64,000 nucleotides of DNA, taken from Sporomusa malonica. Lineage in GTDB: Bacteria; Bacillota; Negativicutes; Sporomusales; Sporomusaceae. The position numbers were made by a program, and so were the translations under genes. Below the pieces are notes generated by a model, which had not been told where the DNA came from, searched no databases, and worked only from the letters and a program-made list of their open reading frames with translations. Shown one piece after another: positions 35,028-43,809 of the stretch (position 1 is its first letter; the number at the start of each line of letters is the position of its first letter). The stretch is from contig NZ_FWXI01000007.1 of NCBI RefSeq assembly GCF_900176355.1, positions 124,001 through 188,000 on the forward strand. Direction: 5' to 3'.

Positions 35028-35999
35028 ATGCTGCTCTTAATCGGAATTATCCTATTTGTTAACCTGCTGGTTATCTGCCTGCTGCTCTATCGATGGCAGA
35101 TACGGAACAAAGAAGCCGTCAGCCAGCGTATTAGCTACTATATCGAGCCAGATTTGGCAAGCCAGCCTCAATTTCAAACAGCCACAGGGCGCCAATTGAC
35201 GGGCTGGCGGGCATTAATAAGGCAACTGAGTAAACTATTCACACTTTCCGATGGATCATGGTCAAGAGGCGTTGAGCACCGTCTCATTCAGGCCGGATTG
35301 CCGCTAAAAAGTTCCGAGTTTCTGGTTATATGCCTGGCAACAGCCATTGTGGGAGCAGTTCTGTGTATTCTCAAGGGCGGGTTGGCCGGTGCAGCGGTTG
35401 GTGGTATTGCCGGCTACTTTTCGCCGTTTTTATTCCTAAGAGTAAAGATTAAACGGCGGGCCAAAGCTTTTAATGATCAGCTAGGGGATACGCTTATTCT
35501 CATTGCTAACGCACTTAGAACAGGCTATAGCTTTATGCAGGCGATTGAAATGGTATCCCGGGAGATGCTGCCACCTATTTCTGTTGAATTTGGCAGGATG
35601 CTGAAAGAGATGAATTTAGGAGTCCCTACCGAAGACGCTATGAACAACATGGCTAAGCGCGTGGATAGTGATGACCTCGACCTGGTTATTACAGCAGTCT
35701 TAATTCAGCGGCAGGTTGGTGGTAACTTGGCCGAAGTCCTTGATAATATTGCTGGGACCATTCGGGAGCGGATTCGCATTAAAGGTCAGATTAAAACACT
35801 AACCGCTCAAGGACGAATGTCAGGAATCATCGTGAGTTTGCTGCCGATCGCTATGCTGCTTATGCTTCAGGTTCTTAATCCCGGGTATAGTAATATCCTT
35901 TTCGCACATCCGACAGGGCAGCTTATGCTGGGGGCCGCTGTTGTTGGCCAGTTTTTGGGAATTGTGGCCATCCAAAAAATTGTCAATATTGACATTTAG
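35028..35999 (+). CDS. tadB: Tad pilus inner-membrane platform protein TadB
   Basis: A 323-residue type II secretion F-domain protein with membrane helices near residues 1-20, 100-135, 265-285 and 300-320. GDTLILIANALRTGYSFMQA near 153 starts the F domain. It pairs with TadC (40702) to form the platform that CpaF drives. Here it is separated from cpaF-tadC by the kinase and pilin genes. A terminator follows. Confidence 0.9.
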   Translation: MLLLIGIILFVNLLVICLLLYRWQIRNKEAVSQRISYYIEPDLASQPQFQTATGRQLTGWRALIRQLSKLFTLSDGSWSRGVEHRLIQAGLPLKSSEFLVICLATAIVGAVLCILKGGLAGAAVGGIAGYFSPFLFLRVKIKRRAKAFNDQLGDTLILIANALRTGYSFMQAIEMVSREMLPPISVEFGRMLKEMNLGVPTEDAMNNMAKRVDSDDLDLVITAVLIQRQVGGNLAEVLDNIAGTIRERIRIKGQIKTLTAQGRMSGIIVSLLPIAMLLMLQVLNPGYSNILFAHPTGQLMLGAAVVGQFLGIVAIQKIVNIDI

Positions 36000-36006
36000 G
36001 AGAAGC

Positions 36007-36035
36007 AAAAGAGGGGGATTTTTCCACCCTCTTTT
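36007..36035 (+). terminator. Terminator after tadB
   Basis: The stem AAAAGAGGG with its complement has an 11-nt loop and ends in four T residues. It closes the cpaB-tadB unit. Confidence 0.75.
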
Positions 36036-36116
36036 GGTGCGTTTTATTAGCAGGAGATAGGGCTGATATGGCGAATCTGCTTATAATGCTTAATTTAGTA
36101 GTAGTGAGGGGCCAGC

Positions 36117-37250
36117 ATGAAGAATCTTGATGTAAAAGTGTTAGATAAGATCGTAAAAGGAACAATTGCTGCGGTAGAGAAAAGCAAAACGCAGATTTTC
36201 GATATATATGAAGCTGCCCGCGCTGAGATGGAGAAAGTGCGGCGGGATGTTGACCGAATCAAGCAGGAAACGGCCGATATCATTTTTAAGGTTGACGAAT
36301 TGGAAAAAAAGGAGCGGCGCTCGCGGCTCAGACTAATGGAGGTTAGCCGGAATTTTCGTCAATATACCGAAAGTGACATTAAAGGTGCCTATGAGGATAC
36401 CAGCAATGTCCAGCTCGAATTGGCCATGGCGAGACTGCAGGAGCAAAATCTGCGTCGCCAGCGCGATGATTTGGAGCTAAGGCTTAAGTCGCTGAAAGAT
36501 ACCGTTGAGAAAGCCGAAGGTCTTGTGTCGCAGGTGGGAGCCGTGCTCGGGTATCTAGGCAATCAGATGGGAGAGGTTGTCACTCAGATCGAATCCCTAC
36601 AGGCAAGTCAGATTTTTGGTGCAAAAATAATTAGAGCCCAAGAAGAAGAACGGCGGCGGGTGGCCCGGGAGATTCATGATGGGCCGGCCCAGGCAATGGC
36701 CAATATCGTTTTTCGGGCAGAGGTATGTGAGCGCCTGATAGATACTGATATTGCACGGTCAAAAAACGAACTCAAGGATCTCCGTGAACAAGTACGGGTG
36801 GCTCTTAGAGAGACCAGGAAGATTATCTTTGATTTGAGGCCTATGACGCTTGATGACTTAGGGCTTGTGCCTACCATCAGACGGGTGCTTGATACGCTGA
36901 AAGAGCGGAGTGGTATTTTCCCCGAAGTCAAAATAATGGGGGAGGAAAAACGACTGGATTCACATATTGAGATAGGCCTGTTTCGCATTATTCAGGAGGC
37001 GCTCAATAATGTGGAAAAACATTCGCAGGCCTCCCTGGTATGGGTGCGGATTGACTTTCGCCCCAGTGTGGTTTCGGCCGTTGTTGAAGATGATGGGCGG
37101 GGCTTTGATTCAGCAGAGAATATTGGTAATGAAAGCTTTGGTTTAATGGGTATGCGCGAACGGATTAATCTCCTAAGCGGCGAGCTAAATATAAAATCAG
37201 AATCAGGCAAAGGTACGAGGATTTTTGTTACCGTACCGCTCAAACAGTAG
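36117..37250 (+). CDS. DegS-like sensor histidine kinase (HisKA_3)
   Basis: A 377-residue soluble kinase. Residues ~1-160 form a long coiled coil as in DegS. The H-box RRRVAREIHDGPAQAMANIV lies near 180-199 and the HATPase has EALNNVEKHSQA near 290, DDGRGF near 320 and GLMGMRERI near 340. There is no membrane segment. HisKA_3 kinases normally act on NarL/DegU-type regulators, but no such gene is adjacent. The receiver of CpaE, two genes upstream, is the nearest possible target. It stands between the two halves of the Tad cluster. Confidence 0.9.
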   Translation: MKNLDVKVLDKIVKGTIAAVEKSKTQIFDIYEAARAEMEKVRRDVDRIKQETADIIFKVDELEKKERRSRLRLMEVSRNFRQYTESDIKGAYEDTSNVQLELAMARLQEQNLRRQRDDLELRLKSLKDTVEKAEGLVSQVGAVLGYLGNQMGEVVTQIESLQASQIFGAKIIRAQEEERRRVAREIHDGPAQAMANIVFRAEVCERLIDTDIARSKNELKDLREQVRVALRETRKIIFDLRPMTLDDLGLVPTIRRVLDTLKERSGIFPEVKIMGEEKRLDSHIEIGLFRIIQEALNNVEKHSQASLVWVRIDFRPSVVSAVVEDDGRGFDSAENIGNESFGLMGMRERINLLSGELNIKSESGKGTRIFVTVPLKQ

Positions 37251-37382
37251 GTCTGCCCAATACTTAATAGGACTTTTTCCTTGGTGTGGCTGGGACCCAG
37301 CACCTACCAAATTGATTACCAGAATAAGCCTCAATGCCTACTGTAATTGAGACTCTAGGACGATGTTAACATACCTTCTCAC

Positions 37383-37391
37383 TGGTATAAT
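37383..37391 (+). promoter_or_regulatory. Extended -10 promoter upstream of flp pilin gene
   Basis: TGGTATAAT is an extended -10 box (TGn plus TATAAT). No well-spaced -35 is visible. It lies 66 nt before the pilin start and would give the separate strong expression a pilin needs. Confidence 0.55.
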
Positions 37392-37456
37392 GAAATCAGA
37401 ACCAGACGAGATTACCTAAATAAAATACAACCATAAAAATTTAGGAGGTATGGCAA

Positions 37457-37642
37457 ATGTTGAAAATGTACTGGGAAATGATCCAAGCTCGTTACCTGAA
37501 TGAGAAAGGCCAAGGCATGGTAGAGTACGGTTTGATCCTGGCAGTAATTGCTGCAATCGCGTTGGCATCGTTTACAAGTATGGGAACCGGCTTGGTCGCT
37601 AAGATGGCAGATATAGTCACTAAACTTGGCGGCGGAACCTGA
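37457..37642 (+). CDS. flp: Flp-type major pilin
   Basis: A 61-residue prepilin. A short basic leader ends in KGQG, then MVEYGLILAVIAAIALASF forms the hydrophobic helix with the conserved Glu at +3 and Tyr at +4 of the processing site. The C-terminus is short and Gly-rich. It forms the Flp fibre. The prepilin peptidase (TadV/CpaA) it needs is not in the window. AGGAGGT precedes ATG 37457, and a terminator follows. Confidence 0.93.
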   Translation: MLKMYWEMIQARYLNEKGQGMVEYGLILAVIAAIALASFTSMGTGLVAKMADIVTKLGGGT

Positions 37643-37707
37643 TCCTAGTTGCCAGCAAAGTCTTATCTCTTAGCACTCATAGCTCGAAATATTATAGTAA
37701 GAAGCTC

Positions 37708-37748
37708 AAAATATCCCTCTGGCCGTTGGTTGGAAGGGATATTTTTTT
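37708..37748 (+). terminator. Terminator after flp
   Basis: AATATCCCT pairs with AGGGATATT around a 16-nt loop and runs into seven T residues. It separates the pilin transcript from tadE. Confidence 0.82.
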
Positions 37749-37900
37749 ATAATAAATAATGTTGGGACTATACGCCTATTTCTCTAGGGACTAAGTTCCT
37801 TGAAGAGATAAGACTCAGGCATGATATTATCGTCAACCTATTGATGTTACAATTAAATTACCGATAGTAACCCCCATAAATATCTGTCAGGGGTGATCAT

Positions 37901-38317
37901 ATGAATACTATTTATTATCTTAAGCAAAAACGCGGCCAGGCCATGGTTGAGACAGCGCTTGTTTTACCTGTCGTCGTGCTAATTTTATTTGCTATCCTAG
38001 AGTTTGGGCTGGTAATGAATCAGTATCTGGTACTGACGGCAGCCGCCCGGGAAGGGGCGCGAATTGCGGCAGTGAGTGACGATGCTGCAGCACGGACGGT
38101 CGTCAACGATGCAGTCGCCAGCATTGGTAGTGCTGGTTTGCAAGTTAATATTGCCTATCCAGGCGGCAAACGCGAGCAGGGTAAATCAGTCACTGTGACA
38201 GTCAGTAAACCAGTTGAAGTAACGACACCGGTGATTAAGGATATCATTGACAGTGCTTTTGCACCTGATGCACCGGTGCTTACAGGCCGCTCGGTTATGC
38301 GGGTAGAACTGCCATGA
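37901..38317 (+). CDS. tadE: TadE-like pseudopilin
   Basis: A 138-residue minor pilin. The prepilin-type N-terminus RGQAMVETALVLPVVVLILF includes the conserved Glu. AAAREGARIAAV near residue 46 is typical of TadE. The remaining domain is periplasmic. It overlaps tadG by 4 nt (ATGA). Confidence 0.9.
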   Translation: MNTIYYLKQKRGQAMVETALVLPVVVLILFAILEFGLVMNQYLVLTAAAREGARIAAVSDDAAARTVVNDAVASIGSAGLQVNIAYPGGKREQGKSVTVTVSKPVEVTTPVIKDIIDSAFAPDAPVLTGRSVMRVELP

Positions 38318-39237
38318 TGACATTTGTTAATAATCAAAAGGGTACGATAACAGTGTTAACTGTTTTTGCGCTCACTGCCCTGCTCGGTTTTACCGCCCTT
38401 ATCGTGGATGTTGGATTTTTATATGTAAACAGGGCGGAGCTTGTTAATATAGCCGATGCCGCAGCTCTAGCCGGTGTCCAGGATCTGCCTAATGATACTG
38501 CTCAAGCTGAGGCCAGCGGCAGAGAATATGCCGCCCAAAACGGTCATCCCGGCGATGTGGTAGAGGTCGCTGTTCCAACAAATAAGGTAGTTACCGCTAC
38601 CGCTAAACGGACAGTTAACATGACATTTGCCAAAATCATTGGTCTGAACTCAGTCGATGTCCGGGCAGAAGCGGCAGCCGTTTTAAGACCCACTAGCGGG
38701 GTTATTGGGGTGGTGCCGTTCGGAGTAGTCTGGCAGGAGTTTATTTATGGACAGACTTATGCTTTGAAAGTCGGGGCTGGTGATGGCTACGCCGGCAACT
38801 ACGATGCGTTGGCTTTAGGCGGTACCGGTTCGCGTAATTATACCGATAATATTAAGTTGGGCTATGATGCCAAGTTGTCGGTAGATCAATGGGTATCAAC
38901 TGAAACCGGTAATATGTCAGGTGGTACCAGTGAAGGAGTTAACTACCGTATAGACCTTGATCCGTATGCTACCTTTAATACGGTAGAGATTGGCTCGCCA
39001 CGGATAGTAATTGTGCCATTGATTGAATCAATCACTAATGATACAGGGCGGCATGATGTAAAGATTGTTGGCTTTGCCGGCTTTTTTCTAGAGGGAGTAG
39101 CTGGCTCAGGGAATGACAACCTTGTAAGCGGCAAGTTCATGCAGACTGTAGTCGCTGGTGACACGTCTGGTACCGCGACCGATTACGGTGTGTATAGCGC
39201 TGCACTTGTTCCGTATGAATCAGTAGCGCCAAACTAG
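38314..39237 (+). CDS. tadG: TadG-like pilus-associated protein
   Basis: A 307-residue protein with the N-terminal Flp/TadE_G-like helix (GTITVLTVFALTALLGFTAL, then VDVGFLYVNRAELVNIADAAALAG) followed by a beta-rich exported domain. Such proteins sit in the envelope and aid pilus assembly. The von Willebrand-type domain of long TadG proteins is absent, so this is a short form. Start ATG 38314 overlaps the tadE stop. Confidence 0.87.
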   Translation: MMTFVNNQKGTITVLTVFALTALLGFTALIVDVGFLYVNRAELVNIADAAALAGVQDLPNDTAQAEASGREYAAQNGHPGDVVEVAVPTNKVVTATAKRTVNMTFAKIIGLNSVDVRAEAAAVLRPTSGVIGVVPFGVVWQEFIYGQTYALKVGAGDGYAGNYDALALGGTGSRNYTDNIKLGYDAKLSVDQWVSTETGNMSGGTSEGVNYRIDLDPYATFNTVEIGSPRIVIVPLIESITNDTGRHDVKIVGFAGFFLEGVAGSGNDNLVSGKFMQTVVAGDTSGTATDYGVYSAALVPYESVAPN

Positions 39238-39313
39238 TGGCGCAGCAACAGTGCATCCACTGACCCGGTAACTACGGAATAACGCCATCAGCCATAGGGC
39301 GAGGAGGAACACT

Positions 39314-40684
39314 ATGTCGCTGTTAAGACGCTTGGAACAAGCTCAGATAAAGCAGGAGCAGCCGCCCAAAGGTATAGAAAAGCCAAAAACGGCAGCGCCG
39401 CCCAAAATTGATCCTTATCAAAGCCTTAAAGGCAAGATTCACAAAAAGATAGTCGAAGAAATGAGCCTGGAAGAAAGCAAAGTGCTTGTTGATAAGGACG
39501 CTGACCGCAAAATGTTGGAAGAGGTTGTAGCCCGTATTGCCAATGCGGTTATGGATGAAGAAACGCTACCAGTGCCTAGAAGCGAGCGGGCGCGGATTAT
39601 TACCGAAATTGTCGATGAGGTTTTAGGCTATGGACCGATTGACCCATTATTAAAAGATGAGTCTATTTCCGAGGTTATGGTTAATAGTCCGACCCAGGTA
39701 TATGTTGAGCGCAAAGGGAAATTAGTGCTTAGCGATGTGCAGTTTCGCGATGATGCGCATGTCATGCATGTGATTGAAAAAATTGTTGCGCCGCTGGGGC
39801 GCCGTATTGACGAGAGTTCGCCGATGGTTGACGCCCGGCTGCCGGACGGCTCCCGGGTGAATGCCATTATTCCCCCGCTGGCTCTAAGAGGGCCGTGCCT
39901 GACCATCCGGAAATTTGCCAAGAACCCATTGCTGGTGGAGGATCTAATAAAATTCGGTACATTGACCCAGGAAATGGCTGACTTCTTACTGGCCTGCGTA
40001 GAAGGAAAACTTAACATTGTGGTATCAGGCGGCACCGGTTCAGGAAAAACAACCACCCTCAACATCCTTTCGTCATTTATTCCACATGATGAGCGGATTG
40101 TTACCATTGAGGACGCTGCTGAGCTGCAGCTTAGACAAGATCATGTTGTTACCCTTGAGACCCGACCGGCTAATATCGAGGGTAAAGGCGCCATCTCTAT
40201 GCGCGATCTTGTACGAAACAGCCTCAGGATGCGACCAGACCGCATTGTCGTCGGCGAGGTCAGAAGCGGTGAGGCGCTTGATATGCTGCAGGCCATGAAT
40301 ACCGGCCATGACGGCTCCTTAACCACTGGCCATGCCAACACGCCGCGTGATATGCTCAGTCGCTTGGAAACTATGGTGCTGATGGCGGGGATGGATTTGC
40401 CAGTCAGGGCTATCAGGGAACAAATTGCATCAGCGGTTGACCTAATTCTGCAGCAGTCCCGTCTACAGGATGGCAGCAGGCGGATTACCCATCTAACAGA
40501 GGTTCAGGGCATGGAAGGGGACGTAATTACCCTGCAGGATATCTTTGTCTTTGAACAGACCGGACGGGACGCAGCTGGTAAAATTACCGGCTATTTTAAG
40601 CCGACAGGCATCAGACCCAAGTTCCTGGAAAAGCTGTCTGCTAACGGAATTAACTTGCCAAACGAAACCTTCTGGCCTAAATAA
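39314..40684 (+). CDS. cpaF: Tad pilus ATPase CpaF/TadA
   Basis: A 456-residue type II/IV secretion ATPase with an N-terminal helical domain (~50-125). Walker A VSGGTGSGKTTTLN lies near 236, the Asp box and VTIEDAAELQL near 260, and Walker B VGEVRSGEALDML near 315, with His-box TTGHANTPRDML near 338. It powers pilus extension. It is followed 17 nt later by tadC. Confidence 0.96.
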   Translation: MSLLRRLEQAQIKQEQPPKGIEKPKTAAPPKIDPYQSLKGKIHKKIVEEMSLEESKVLVDKDADRKMLEEVVARIANAVMDEETLPVPRSERARIITEIVDEVLGYGPIDPLLKDESISEVMVNSPTQVYVERKGKLVLSDVQFRDDAHVMHVIEKIVAPLGRRIDESSPMVDARLPDGSRVNAIIPPLALRGPCLTIRKFAKNPLLVEDLIKFGTLTQEMADFLLACVEGKLNIVVSGGTGSGKTTTLNILSSFIPHDERIVTIEDAAELQLRQDHVVTLETRPANIEGKGAISMRDLVRNSLRMRPDRIVVGEVRSGEALDMLQAMNTGHDGSLTTGHANTPRDMLSRLETMVLMAGMDLPVRAIREQIASAVDLILQQSRLQDGSRRITHLTEVQGMEGDVITLQDIFVFEQTGRDAAGKITGYFKPTGIRPKFLEKLSANGINLPNETFWPK

Positions 40685-40701
40685 AAGGAGGGTAAAGGCA
40701 T

Positions 40702-41628
40702 ATGCTTATTGTCATAATAGCGCTCACCTTCATAACTGCATTTGTGCTCCTTTACCTAGTTCTTCATACCTTTGTACCTATCGCTGGTCCAGTCGAAATG
40801 CGGCTTAAGGCCTTGGATGGCATTATTTCAGGCCGCAGTGACATTGATGACGAGCTGGCCAAACCATTCCGGCAGCGCATCTTAGCGCCACTCAGCGGTG
40901 ATATGGCCGGAATTCTGACCAAGCTGACACCAAAAGCCGTACGGGCCACAATTGAGCAAAAACTCATCATGGCTGGCGGATTTGGTAATTTAACAAGTGA
41001 TGAGTTTCTGCTTTTAATGGGTTTTTTAGCAGTGGCCCTGCCGGTGATTGCTGGAACGCTAAGCATACTGGCTGGCGCTGTCGGCGGTAAAGTCATTGGC
41101 TTTGTACTCATAGCCTTTCTGATAAGCCAGGTGCTGCCCTTTGTGCTCTTAAATCATAAAATTGCAGCCCGGAAGCTAAGTATTCAAAAAGACCTGCCAG
41201 ATGTTCTGGATCTGCTAACAGTTAGTGTGGAAGCTGGCCTGGCCTTTGACGGGGCGCTGGCTAAGCTGTCGGAAAAAATGAAAGGTGCGCTTGTTGAAGA
41301 GTTTAACAGGGTACTCCAGGAGATCCGTATGGGGATAGCCCGGCGGGAAGCGCTAAGTGCTATGGGCACACGCTGTGATGTACCTGATCTGTCACTGTTT
41401 ACCACTTCGCTTGTGCAGGCTGACCAATTGGGTGTAAGCATTGGCAATGTCCTGCGGGTGCAGTCGGCCTCCATGCGGGAAAAACGCCGCCAGCGAGCAG
41501 AAGAAAAAGCCATGAAAGCGCCGATAAAAATGCTGTTGCCGCTGGTTCTCTTTATTTTTCCTGCACTGTTTGTCGTGCTGCTTGGCCCAGCCGTCATCCA
41601 GATGGCTAACAGTTTAATGAGTAAATAA
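40702..41628 (+). CDS. tadC: Tad pilus inner-membrane platform protein TadC
   Basis: A 308-residue type II secretion F-domain protein with helices near residues 1-25, 95-115, 120-140 and 275-300. The core LPDVLDLLTVSVEAGLAFDGAL near residue 170 is typical of TadC. It partners TadB and CpaF. It is the last gene of the cluster, followed by a terminator. Confidence 0.92.
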   Translation: MLIVIIALTFITAFVLLYLVLHTFVPIAGPVEMRLKALDGIISGRSDIDDELAKPFRQRILAPLSGDMAGILTKLTPKAVRATIEQKLIMAGGFGNLTSDEFLLLMGFLAVALPVIAGTLSILAGAVGGKVIGFVLIAFLISQVLPFVLLNHKIAARKLSIQKDLPDVLDLLTVSVEAGLAFDGALAKLSEKMKGALVEEFNRVLQEIRMGIARREALSAMGTRCDVPDLSLFTTSLVQADQLGVSIGNVLRVQSASMREKRRQRAEEKAMKAPIKMLLPLVLFIFPALFVVLLGPAVIQMANSLMSK

Positions 41629-41632
41629 AAAA

Positions 41633-41673
41633 ACAGAAGGAGCCCTGGCAATCAATCAGCCGGCTCCTTCTGT
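41633..41673. terminator. Bidirectional terminator between tadC and ppnP-like gene
   Basis: ACAGAAGGAGCC (41633-41644) pairs with 41662-41673 over 12 bp. An A-rich tract upstream acts as T-run for the minus strand, serving the convergent gene. Confidence 0.7.
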
Positions 41674-41683
41674 CGTAAGATAT

Positions 41684-42001
41684 TTATTTTGAGACATAAG
41701 AACAGCAATAGTCTGCTACTGTTGGTACCTTGAGTTTAAAGCGTGAATCAGCGGGAACGTCGAAGCTGTCTCCTGCTTTATAAGTAATCCAGTCGCTTTG
41801 TCCTGGCAACAATACGATTAGCTCACCTGCTAAAACCTCCATAACCTCAGCTGCCGCCGTACCAAACTCATATTCACCAGGGAGCATAATTCCCAGTGTT
41901 TTTTTGCTGCCATCGGCAAAAATCACTGTACGGCTGGTCACCTTGCCTTCGAAATATACATTGGCCTTCTTAACAACAGATACTTTTTCAAATTGCTCCA
42001 T
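41684..42001 (-). CDS. ppnP: Pyrimidine/purine nucleoside phosphorylase, PpnP-like cupin
   Basis: A 105-residue cupin of the YaiE/PpnP (DUF1255) family, which cleaves nucleosides with phosphate. Landmarks are [13 protein letters not shown] near residue 14, [25 protein letters not shown] near 37 and [14 protein letters not shown] near 78. ATG 42001 has a GAGGAATT box; a longer frame upstream covers the divergent gene and is rejected. It stands alone. Confidence 0.88.
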   Translation of the reverse strand: MEQFEKVSVVKKANVYFEGKVTSRTVIFADGSKKTLGIMLPGEYEFGTAAAEVMEVLAGELIVLLPGQSDWITYKAGDSFDVPADSRFKLKVPTVADYCCSYVSK

Positions 42002-42089
42002 CTTCCAATTCCTCCTAATGCAAAAGTTATATTTTTCATTATAATTTAATAGCGGTGTTAAGTAAAACAGAAAACGATTGGGTGACATT

Positions 42090-42431
42090 ATGAAAGCCAT
42101 TAACACAACAAGGCAACAGCGGCTAGGTGACAATATCAAAGTAGCAGCCAATTTTTTTTCTCGACTGGTGGGGCTGTTGGCTACACCCCGCCTGCAGGCC
42201 GGGGCGGGGCTTTTAATTAAGCCCTGCAACAGTGTCCATACGTTCGGTATGCGCTATCCGATTGATGTAGTGTTTGTTGATTCATCCCATACGGTTGTTA
42301 AAGTTGTGTCTGGGCTGAAGCCTTGTCGTTTGGCAGCTGTGCGGGGGGCTGCTTATGTGATCGAACTTCCTGAAGGAATGGCTTCAGCCACCTTTACTCA
42401 AAAAGGTGATAAGTTGGAAATTATTAATTAG
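42090..42431 (+). CDS. DUF192 family protein
   Basis: A 113-residue DUF192 protein with signature [37 protein letters not shown] (core GLLIKPC and [12 protein letters not shown]). The family has no settled function. In Tad clusters of other bacteria a DUF192 gene is often nearby, and it may belong to the pilus region here. It has no signal peptide. ATG 42090 has a GGGTGA box; a TTG 12 nt upstream is less likely. Confidence 0.85.
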   Translation: MKAINTTRQQRLGDNIKVAANFFSRLVGLLATPRLQAGAGLLIKPCNSVHTFGMRYPIDVVFVDSSHTVVKVVSGLKPCRLAAVRGAAYVIELPEGMASATFTQKGDKLEIIN

Positions 42432-42550
42432 TGCATCTTAGGGCTTTGCGAGGGCTGGCCAATGTCTGGAGCCTCAAGAGGGATCTACTATCAAACTAAT
42501 GAATGAGAGCTTAGTTGTTTTAGCTAAGAGGATATGGATCAAACAGCGCA

Positions 42551-42580
42551 GGAAGAGGGCCTTTTTTAAGGCCCTCTTCC
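42551..42580. terminator. Bidirectional terminator
   Basis: A 13-bp stem GGAAGAGGGCCTT with its complement has a T4 loop, shared by the convergent DUF192 gene and small minus-strand gene. The 120 nt before it hold no gene. Confidence 0.8.
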
Positions 42581-42585
42581 ATTTA

Positions 42586-42732
42586 TTATTCTCTCGTTTT
42601 AAAGTCCGCCTTTTCTCTCTCTTCCTGTAATTGCTTCAAGGTGTCTATATATGCTCCATCAGTGGGTCCGGTTCTCGGTATTACTGGATTAATCGGATTT
42701 CCCTGAGAACTTTTTTTAATTGTCTTATTCAC
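42586..42732 (-). CDS. Small hypothetical protein (48 aa)
   Basis: A 48-residue hydrophilic protein beginning MNKTIKKSSQGNPINPVIPRT, with a charged C-terminal helix (LKQLQEEREKADFKTRE). The GTG at 42732 is preferred to ATG 42777 because GAGGTGA lies 5 nt before it. I recognise no family. The gene is bounded by a terminator. Confidence 0.5.
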   Translation of the reverse strand: MNKTIKKSSQGNPINPVIPRTGPTDGAYIDTLKQLQEEREKADFKTRE

Positions 42733-42908
42733 GAATGTCACCTCTAGTATTAGTTTCCCCACGTTTGAAATGGACATACTGGTGGCGAGAAGAGTAAAAC
42801 TTACAAACTAAAACTAAACTAAAAATTAACATATTACCGGTAAAATAATATTAGGACTAGAAGGTGGCGTTTTATGAGGCGGGATCCTATTAAGTAAGGA
42901 GAACTCAC

Positions 42909-43184
42909 ATGAATGTAAAACCAAAGCAAATTGAAATTGCGCTGTCAGTCCCGGCAATTGTCGGAATACTGCCAGCACAAAGGCAGACATTGGTAGCGAA
43001 CGCAGGGCGGCAGGCAGCTGCGCTGCTAACGCAGGCTGGATTAACGATACGAGAACAGCAAGCGGCTATGGCGATAGCAGATTTGTATTTGCAATTCTGC
43101 CAGCAAGACGAAAATAATCAGAAGTGGAGCGCGCTTATGGAAGCTGCTATTCGACATGATGAGGAAAAGGCGACAAGTATGTAG
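42909..43184 (+). CDS. Small hypothetical protein (91 aa)
   Basis: A 91-residue, mostly helical, Ala/Gln-rich protein (GRQAAALLTQAGLTIREQQAAMAIADLY core) with one Cys and no membrane segment or signal. AAGGAG precedes ATG 42909. It lies 17 nt before the Cys-containing protein gene at 43202, probably co-transcribed. No family recognised. Confidence 0.6.
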   Translation: MNVKPKQIEIALSVPAIVGILPAQRQTLVANAGRQAAALLTQAGLTIREQQAAMAIADLYLQFCQQDENNQKWSALMEAAIRHDEEKATSM

Positions 43185-43201
43185 GGAAAGGAGGTTTGAA
43201 C

Positions 43202-43564
43202 ATGAGTGTTTCGTCAATTACCGGTAGTTCCAGTTTTGACTATCTAACTCAATCAGTACAGAAAAGTAATCAAACTGAAACCCAATACAGTAGTTCAAGT
43301 ATTGGTGAAGCTGCGACTTTAGAGTTAAGCAGCACAGCTGCAACAAGTGCAGTTGCTCAAGGAAGTGGTGCACCAACCAGCAGTTCCTCATGTCCTTTGG
43401 GCAGTAATGTTTGTATGGGATGTGGAAGCTGCAGCAAAACATCGAAAACCAGTGAAAGCTACAGTTTAACTCAGAGTAATACAGACACCCAAGAAAGCGC
43501 CAATACTAATTATCTAACAACTGCTGCGACAAATGCATACGAAATGAATACCAAATTCCTATAA
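43202..43564 (+). CDS. Ser/Thr-rich hypothetical protein with Cys cluster
   Basis: A 120-residue low-complexity protein rich in Ser, Thr and Gln. A Cys cluster CPLGSNVCMGCGSCSK lies near residues 63-78. The N-terminus SSITGSSSFDYLTQSVQ recalls short flagellar/FlhB-tail-linked or secreted proteins but no match is firm. No signal peptide. AGGAGG precedes ATG 43202; a terminator follows. The Cys set could hold a metal or an Fe-S cluster. Confidence 0.6.
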   Translation: MSVSSITGSSSFDYLTQSVQKSNQTETQYSSSSIGEAATLELSSTAATSAVAQGSGAPTSSSSCPLGSNVCMGCGSCSKTSKTSESYSLTQSNTDTQESANTNYLTTAATNAYEMNTKFL

Positions 43565-43596
43565 ACATATTTTAGTACTTTATAAGGAAAACACAA

Positions 43597-43627
43597 GCTG
43601 GCGTTTCTATTAGCGCCAGCCTTTTTC
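43597..43627 (+). terminator. Intrinsic terminator
   Basis: GCTGGCG pairs with CGCCAGC, followed by five T residues, after the Cys-cluster gene and immediately before a family-B repeat. Confidence 0.8.
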
Positions 43628-43629
43628 TT

Positions 43630-43719
43630 CCTGTTAGAAAGTATAACTTTCCGTCTGGATAAGGGCAACATCGGCTTCCACTGTCGCCAAAGGCTCGGCG
43701 CAAGCCGTGTTTTCTTTAT
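43630..43719 (-). repeat. 90-bp intergenic repeat, family B copy 1
   Basis: It matches 53335-53423 with one indel and two substitutions in about 90 positions, in the same orientation. It contains short GCC/GGC and CGGC/GCCG hairpins before a T-rich tract, the same order as in family A. It abuts the terminator of the previous gene. Confidence 0.9.
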
Positions 43720-43809
43720 TTGGAATCTTGTACCAGATAACGCTGTGTGTTAAAATATTTACAACCTGCAAGGACATAATATAGGAATGAACTAAAAGGT
43801 GGTGGCGGC

